NCBI GenBank assembly: GCA_963922205.1
Contig: CAWUHX010000358.1
Span: 186,001 to 250,000 of the forward strand
Reading direction: 5' to 3'
Source: Romanomermis culicivorax
Taxonomy: Eukaryota > Nematoda > Enoplea > Mermithida > Mermithidae
DNA: 64,000 nt
This document shows, in pieces, positions 58,588 to 64,000 of this stretch. Made by a program: the position numbers and the translations under genes. The notes below the pieces were generated by a model, which saw only the letters and a list, made by a program, of their open reading frames with translations, ran no database searches and was not told the origin of the DNA. Positions within the stretch are counted from its first letter, which is position 1. Each line of letters starts with the position of its first letter.

Positions 58588-60046
58588 TGATCGCCACCGT
58601 AGAGAAACAAAACAGACTCCACCAACCAGCCGGGATAGTCGTCAACACGAACGCCACAATGATGTACTGCCGCACCGCACTCAAAGCAAACAAACACGCA
58701 AGGTACATTCGACCGGTTTCTACAAAGAGGCACATCGCCACCAGTTCCGCCGGTCACCGCCCAAGTTGATGGACTTTATTAGCCCGTTGCATAGGGACGC
58801 TGAGATCCAATGTCATCTGGAAGCCTTGAAAAACCCGCCGAAAGAGGAGTTCAAAGTCCTGCTTCCACCGCCTCCTATGGACGTGGATGCCGCAACGTTG
58901 ACTACCACCACGATTCCGCCAATGGTTACATCGCAACCGACTGCAGTTCAGACAACTGCTGCTACGACTACGGTAACCCACACCACGTCGCTGCCGCCTA
59001 CGGCCCCGACGTCGGCTCCGGTTGCTGCATTCAAACAGCCGCCCGTGATCATCGCCCATAGGCCGGTTCTTGGAGCTCCTCCGCCACCAAGCCCCGCACC
59101 AACTATCAAACCCCGGTTGCCTAGCGAAGCCACGCGATTACCAAATTATACACGCTTCCGAACCACCGATACGCCCCATTGCATTACGCTAGTAACACCA
59201 GGCTACCCGCCGAATATCGATCCCGCCGTCAAGTTTTTCTCGCCATGCACACTACACGAAATGGTATTGATCAACTTCTTCGGCCGCCTCGGCATTCGCA
59301 TCATCATGCCCGTGCACATCCGTGCTACGAACGCTTCGCTGGCGTTGTACCAATATTTTCGAGATCATTACCGCCCCGCATATCAAGAACAACAACCGCC
59401 AATCTCGCACGACGTGGCCACTCTGATATTGAAATGGGTCGCGGGCCTTTGGGCTGAGGAGCTCGGCGTCATTGACGCTGTTCACACCGCCCACTTGACC
59501 CTTTTCCTATATGAAGCCCGCGGTTTGGATAACCCTTCGTGTCTGCTACAAGCCTATAACACCGCTGTCGGACTCATAGACAGTTGGATGGCTTATCCGC
59601 GCTACGCCCCGTTTCCACAACCGCTGGAAATCGCCGACATTCAACAAATCTATCTGCAGTATCACAGCGAGACGGATCGCCCCGCACCCGCGCTGCGTCA
59701 GCACGACTTTTCTGCCCGGTGGAATCTATTGCCACCGCGACCGTTGCCGCCAACAGGGTTGCCGTCCGATCGCCCGTCACTAATCACCACTCAACTGCCA
59801 GCCCGAGGCGTGAACCCGCTCTCGCTGCTTCAAACTCAAACGTATACCTCGTCTTCGCGCCGCCGCGATACCGCTGATTACGGTCGATCCCGCTACTCCC
59901 GTAATATCCATTTTGATGGCCACGACGACCCTCGCGATCCACATGGCTACCATAACGATCGATACCGAAGAAACGAACGCGATCGCCGCGACTCCCCTCC
60001 AAACTACCGCTCCACATCCGATAATCGCCACCGACGCCGCCATTAA
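58421..60046 (+). CDS. Unrecognised last ORF of the element (ORF C)
   Basis: 541 codons, in the +1 frame relative to ORF B with an overlap, so it could be a frameshift extension or a separate protein. Its N-terminal part is Arg/His/Thr-rich. The middle has PPPMDVDA and a Pro/Thr linker. From about residue 245 there is a compact helical-looking domain: [74 protein letters not shown]. The C-terminus is Arg/Asp/Tyr-rich ([20 protein letters not shown]), like an RNA-binding tail. The same order is seen in the old copy (37803-39460). It resembles a capsid plus nucleic-acid-binding tail in general design only; the function is unknown. It is intact in this copy. Confidence 0.65.
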   Translation: MVILSEDPAGMNTQQSENNIFRKNRRTANPTKHEQRTNRAPSVRRHPALRVLSSRDDRHRRETKQTPPTSRDSRQHERHNDVLPHRTQSKQTRKVHSTGFYKEAHRHQFRRSPPKLMDFISPLHRDAEIQCHLEALKNPPKEEFKVLLPPPPMDVDAATLTTTTIPPMVTSQPTAVQTTAATTTVTHTTSLPPTAPTSAPVAAFKQPPVIIAHRPVLGAPPPPSPAPTIKPRLPSEATRLPNYTRFRTTDTPHCITLVTPGYPPNIDPAVKFFSPCTLHEMVLINFFGRLGIRIIMPVHIRATNASLALYQYFRDHYRPAYQEQQPPISHDVATLILKWVAGLWAEELGVIDAVHTAHLTLFLYEARGLDNPSCLLQAYNTAVGLIDSWMAYPRYAPFPQPLEIADIQQIYLQYHSETDRPAPALRQHDFSARWNLLPPRPLPPTGLPSDRPSLITTQLPARGVNPLSLLQTQTYTSSSRRRDTADYGRSRYSRNIHFDGHDDPRDPHGYHNDRYRRNERDRRDSPPNYRSTSDNRHRRRH

Positions 60047-60447
60047 AACAAAGCTTTTTGTACAGTAACTTTGTTTTCTTCGTTTTGTTTGTTTTTCTTA
60101 CCCTCATTTCAAACCGGTTGTTTAATTTCTAATCTCGTTCATGCTTTATATTTTTGTACTAGTGTTTCCAGCGCACGTGCAGCCGACGCTGCAACCACAC
60201 AGTAAGTTGACCGCTGGTGGCCCGCTATACGCCCCCACTTGCACCGCTTTGTCCTTGCCTTCGCCGCTGGACGCACTATTGTCGCCGCCCCAAAAATTGG
60301 CTCAAACTACCCCAACAACTCCGCCGGCCCCGCTGTTTGACGCCGAAGAATCCTTCGGCAACCCCGGCGACGGCCTGTAATGGCGGAGCCCTTCCCCTTG
60401 CATGTTTTTTCGGTATTTCTTGACGATCGCTTAGGGTGATCTACTGC
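60047..60447 (+). other. Spacer before the polypurine tract
   Basis: A short frame at 60141-60380 (Pro/Leu-rich, ending DAEESFGNPGDGL) is of doubtful coding value. The stretch GATCGCTTAGGGTGATCTAC just before the polypurine tract is well conserved in the old copy, suggesting a role in replication or packaging. Confidence 0.4.
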
Positions 60448-60460
60448 AAGGGGGGAGGGG
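60448..60460 (+). other. Polypurine tract of the young element
   Basis: AAGGGGGGAGGGG lies directly upstream of the 3' LTR. It is the RNase-H-resistant primer for plus-strand synthesis. Confidence 0.9.
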
Positions 60461-61039
60461 TATTATAGTGTGTTTTCTGCTGATTTTTTATCGTTTTGTC
60501 GAAGCGTGTTAGAGGCCCGCAGGTGGCAAGTGGAGAGAGCAACGCGGACCACCAGTAGCCGTCTTACTGTAGCGCACGTCGGTACGCGTGCGCTGGTCTC
60601 TCTCAGTTACTATTATTAGTGTTATAATTTTTATGTTTTCTTACTAGTTGTGTGCCCCGTTGGCCACTGCTAGTACATACTCGCCGCCTCCCACCACGCC
60701 TTTTTCGTCTCTCTCTTTCTCGCCCATGCGTGGGAGTTGATTTAGTGTTTTTATTTTTCGTCTCGCCCGTCTCCGTTTTGTTCACGTATGTTTTGTACAT
60801 TATTGCGTAACATTAAAAGGTAGAAAATCCATTGCCTTTCAATCTTGCGCAACCAGGGAGACAATTAAAGAAAGTAGACCTTTCTTTAATTGTTGGGATA
60901 ATTAGTGTTGGGGTTTAAGTACTAGTAATTAACTTATCGGGTAAACGTGGGCGTGGGAAGCACGTACATCAAGGACGCAACCTCGGAATTCCAATCCTGC
61001 CCACGGTTCATCGCCCCGACCAGACAAACGAATACAACA
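60461..61039 (+). repeat. 3' LTR of the young element
   Basis: 579 bp, the same length as the 5' LTR, with about 21 differences by eye. It begins TATTATAGTGTG where the 5' copy has TGTTGTAGTGTG, so the canonical TG is lost here. It ends CGAATACAACA and is followed by GGAG (61040-61043). Confidence 0.92.
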
Positions 61040-61043
61040 GGAG

Positions 61044-63721
61044 GACCTGATGTGGCAAGGATCATCTGCAGCAAGGGTCTGTCTTGGCCCACCAGATAAT
61101 CAATGAGTATGGCGGAGGCAATTTCTTTAGACGGCATAACCATGTTGGTGGTAGATGTTGGTTGAACATTTGCATGCATGTCCAGCATGTTAACTGTCGT
61201 GGCCGCAGAAGTTGGAGGTAATGCTGGTAGTGCTAGCAGAATTTCAGAAGATTGAGAACTGGCGCAGGATGAATCAGTAGGGGTTGCAACATAGGGAGCC
61301 GGTGGTGTGTTATTATGAATGTGTTGTTCCCACAGTGGCGCATATTCATAATTTGATATGTGGCATTGCTGCTCTGAACAAAATCATTAGTACGAGAGAG
61401 ATGGTCATCTTGATTATAATATCCATGTGAACCACATGAGGAATTGTTTCCTCTCCCAGGCGGTGCTCCTCATCAGGGTCTTCAATTGCGTTGTCCGCAG
61501 ATATCATTGGAATTTGTTCAGAAATCAAGGGCAGGTTGTTACATATTGTAATTATGGTGACTTTGGTGGTTTCTTTGATTGCATTGGGCGTTTTGATGCT
61601 TAAGCCAGACACAATCTTTGGTATTGTGCGTAATCAGTCTGGGCTGGAGGAATGGTCAAATCAATCACAGTAATTGTCCCAGGCTTGTGAGATTTCTCCC
61701 AGAGGAGCATCACATAGATGGGATTGATGTTCTTTGAGCTCACAGTCCCAGTGTTAAATTAGTTGTTTTAAAAGGATTTTGGTTCGCTGTGGCAGCTGCT
61801 GGGAAAAGACGTTTTTGGGCTACACCAGCAATGGGTCAACTATACAGCTGTCCGCCGAGGGATCGTGGTCACCATGGTAGTCTTGTGAGCAGTCTGTGCT
61901 GTGGCAATGGTCAAATTGGTGAAATGAGGGTTGAGGCCATTGCAGCATCACAGGGTCTGGAACTGCCTGATTCACAAGGATACTCCATTCAGTGGTGTGG
62001 ATCTCCGCTTTTATGGCATTGAGGATGCTGCAGGCTTTGGTGATGTCATTGGCCAATTTTTGGACATTCATGAGAGTTTTGGCTTGTATGCCAATAGTCA
62101 ATTGGTAGAAAACAGACATTTTAGTTAAAAAGGTATCAATGACTTGTTTGTGCCATAAAGTTTGGTCTTCATTTTGATATAATAATTGAACATAAGTCAT
62201 TTACCTTACATAGAAAAGCTGCCGGTTCTTCTCCCCTTTCAGGCGCAATTGTGGCAAGCTCCCATTTGAGGCTCATTTGGTTGCAATTGGGCACCATTTG
62301 GAACATAAGAAAATTCTTTGCATCTTCATACTGCATCATATCTTGGATCATATTACTTGACATATTGCAGGTCAGGTGGCAAAGGGCGCTCATCTTTACG
62401 TGATTGGATGCATCATAACCAAATTTGTTTTCAAGGTGATTAAAAAAGCATAGAAGGCATTTGTTGGTGACAGCACTGTCAATCATGAGCTGATGCATAC
62501 TATTGACAATTGTCTTGATTCAGCTATCTTCTTTGAAGTATGACAAGCGTGGTGGGTCAAAGAGAGGTTGCGGGTTTTCATAGTAATTGTCAGGGGGTAG
62601 TCCGAGAACCCAAAAGGGTGCGATGCCAGTGGGGGGCCTCGAGTTGGTGCCATGCCGGCAATATCATCTTCACCTGGGGCATTATGGGAAAATTTGTTAT
62701 TGTAAAGGGAATCTGTTGAAGGTGCATTTGGTTTGACACATGGCAGTAGAGGGGCATAGGCCAGAGCCTGCTCAGTTTCTCTGAAAATATCATTTATGAT
62801 ATAAATATCACACGTATCCTCGCAGTGGAACCAGGAACTAGCTGGCAGTGGCCTAGAAATGGGTGGATTATTACGCCCAACAGCGGCAGTTGTTGAAATC
62901 AATTTTTGCATTTGTTCAGCAAGGGTGGTGCATCACAGGTTTGTAGCTTATTCTCTAATTTTTTGATGCACCTGCAATTGCTGGGCTTGTAATTGATCAG
63001 AAATGGTGCCGATAATTTGATCAATAGTTTGTACAGTCAGCACATTGTTGGTCATTCTCGTGGTGGCGATATTTAGTTGTTCAAGGGCATCGCGCACTTC
63101 TAATTGGAATTTTTGAACTTCACACACATTGGCCAGGGATATACTGTTGTGGTGGTCGTGCATATTTGCTTGGGTGGCGGCTGCTGCCAGAGGATTGAGA
63201 TTGACAAAAGAATCCATAGATTCAGTGCAGTCAATATTTGGATTGTATGCCATGTTTGTTGCAATGTGTGGCAGCAGTACTTGCAGTGCAGTGGAAGTGC
63301 CAGCATTATCAGTTGCGGTAGGGCCCAAAACTGGTCTCAGAGTGGATGGTGCAGCTGTAGTTGTCAGGAGTGCGGCTATAGAAGTTTGCAGCAACTGTTG
63401 GGTGGTTCCTCCTTGAGGCAGGGCATTACTGAAAGTAGAAATTTGTGGATTAAGTGGTGGGAGGCTTGCCAAGGGCAGGGTGCTAGGTTGTGCAAAAACG
63501 TGAGTGGTAGTAGAGACAGCCCGAGGAGCTTGTTGATCCAAATTTAGTGTGGGGCATGTAGCATTGGCTGCAGCATTGGGTGAGCTTGAATGTGAATCGT
63601 CTGATAGTTGATCATTAGGTGTATGTTTTAAGTGCGGCATTGTTGTAAGGGATTTGTAAAATCCTGTTTTATATCCTTGAGCACAAGAGCGGCATAGACG
63701 ATTTTCCAGACTTGAAAGCAA
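61044..63721 (-). pseudogene. Old copy of gag
   Basis: Minus-strand pieces align to the young gag: RSCAQGYKTGFY and LTTMPHLKHTPN at the start (63700-63620), VQKFQLEVRDALEQLN and QTIDQIIGTISDQLQAQQ (about 63100-62960), [20 protein letters not shown] (about 62430), then [20 protein letters not shown] and [10 protein letters not shown] (62200-62090). At the place where the young copy has a stop, this one has Tyr. The part from 61800 down to the young insertion (61044) is diverged and only weakly alignable (LLKQLI, NMLDMHANVQPTSTTNM). Several stops and frameshifts. Confidence 0.8.
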
Positions 63722-63763
63722 TGATCAGATGCAGCGCAATGGTGTGTAAATGATGCCAGCAAA

Positions 63764-63778
63764 CCAAGCGGCTCACCA
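63764..63778 (-). other. Primer-binding site of the old element
   Basis: On the minus strand TGGTGAGCCGCTTGG, one base after the 5' LTR. It corresponds to the young TGGTGACCGCTTGG. Confidence 0.65.
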
Positions 63779-63779
63779 A

Positions 63780-64000
63780 TATTGTATTTGTAAATTATGT
63801 CGGGATGTAGTTATTGATGGGACGCAGCAGTTGTCCAGGTATCGACCTTAATGCATGTGTTTCCAACACCCATGCTTACCCGAGAAACTAAACTCTTAAA
63901 GTACTTAAACCCCACAGTAAAATAATCCAAATTAAAAAACCTTGGGTTTCCTAATTTAAATTCCCAATGCTTAGACCAAGAGAGGAGAAGTTTCTCCTAT
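63780..64000 (-). repeat. 5' LTR of the old element (partial)
   Basis: TATTGTATTTGTAAATTATG onwards matches 36767 onwards, including CATGTGTTTCCAACACCCAT and CCAATGCTTAGACCAAGAG. It is cut by the window edge. Confidence 0.85.

Larger units (their letters stand above)
47574..61039 (+). mobile_element. Young Ty3/gypsy-type LTR retrotransposon with a 3'-5' exonuclease
   Basis: 13,466 bp, flanked by GGAG. Order: 5' LTR, primer site, gag, protease, RT, RNase H, integrase, short spacer ORF, exonuclease plus proline-rich tail, ORF C, polypurine tract, 3' LTR. The order protease-RT-RNase H-integrase defines Ty3/gypsy (Metaviridae type). It is about twice the usual length because of some 6 kb of coding DNA after integrase. 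It is GC- and CpG-rich compared with the host DNA. By eye the LTRs differ at about 21 of 579 positions, so it is not brand new. Several in-frame stops and one frameshift disable this copy; the old copy lacks most of these breaks. Confidence 0.93.
36767..64000 (-). mobile_element. Old Ty3/gypsy-type LTR retrotransposon (minus strand, runs off window)
   Basis: Decayed copy of the element seen intact in layout at 47574-61039. Its 3' LTR is 36767-37286 and its 5' LTR starts at 63780 and leaves the window. Reading leftwards on the minus strand: primer site, gag, [young copy inserted], protease, RT, integrase, exonuclease, proline-rich ORF, last ORF, polypurine tract. Most coding parts still align to the young copy, but stops and frameshifts are frequent and CpG-containing codons have largely turned into TpG/CpA forms. 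RT has YINN in place of YIDD, so it is dead. Confidence 0.85.

Overview
The window is animal nuclear DNA, AT-rich outside transposons, with large introns and many nested repeats. Three host genes can be read, all on the + strand: a globin-like gene (A, exons between 1181 and 5866), a PRDM-type SET-domain gene (exons 9558-12763) and a second globin-like gene (B, exons 21724-27595) with an exon plan close to A's. The PR/SET family is animal-specific. The globins, a 54-base intron and TTCTAGAA-type heat-shock elements suggest an invertebrate, perhaps a nematode, but the species cannot be proven from the sequence.

The 0-28 kb gene region is loaded with inverted-repeat transposons. They include a foldback family with ATTCCCCGAA ends, a GC-rich hAT-type MITE with a perfect 8-bp target duplication (2832-4059), a hAT-like element with another element nested inside it (25115-26407), and a 5.7-kb composite palindrome (15237-20955). 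A perfect (TTTTC)n tract of about 940 bp fills most of a PRDM intron. From 28 to 36.7 kb I recognise no intact gene. That stretch holds minisatellites, a perfect 45-nt hairpin, a heat-shock-like promoter in front of a 129-codon ORF, and a decayed fragment of a repeated host gene family.

The right 27 kb is two copies of one large Ty3/gypsy (Metaviridae-type) LTR retrotransposon, one inside the other. The older copy lies on the minus strand (36767 to beyond 64000) and is heavily decayed. The younger copy lies on the + strand (47574-61039, 13,466 bp), with 579-bp LTRs, a 4-bp GGAG target duplication, a primer-binding site and a polypurine tract. Its gag, protease, reverse transcriptase, RNase H and integrase are followed by about 6 kb of extra coding sequence.

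The most interesting feature is in that extra region. Between integrase and the 3' LTR both copies encode a domain with the full DEDDy signature of WRN/RNase D/MUT-7-type 3'-5' exonucleases, fused in frame to a long proline-rich tail. A further unrecognised ORF follows. I know of no described Ty3/gypsy lineage carrying such an enzyme. Different stops and substitutions break the domain in the two copies, so neither looks active as it stands, but the shared design implies that the family carried a working exonuclease.
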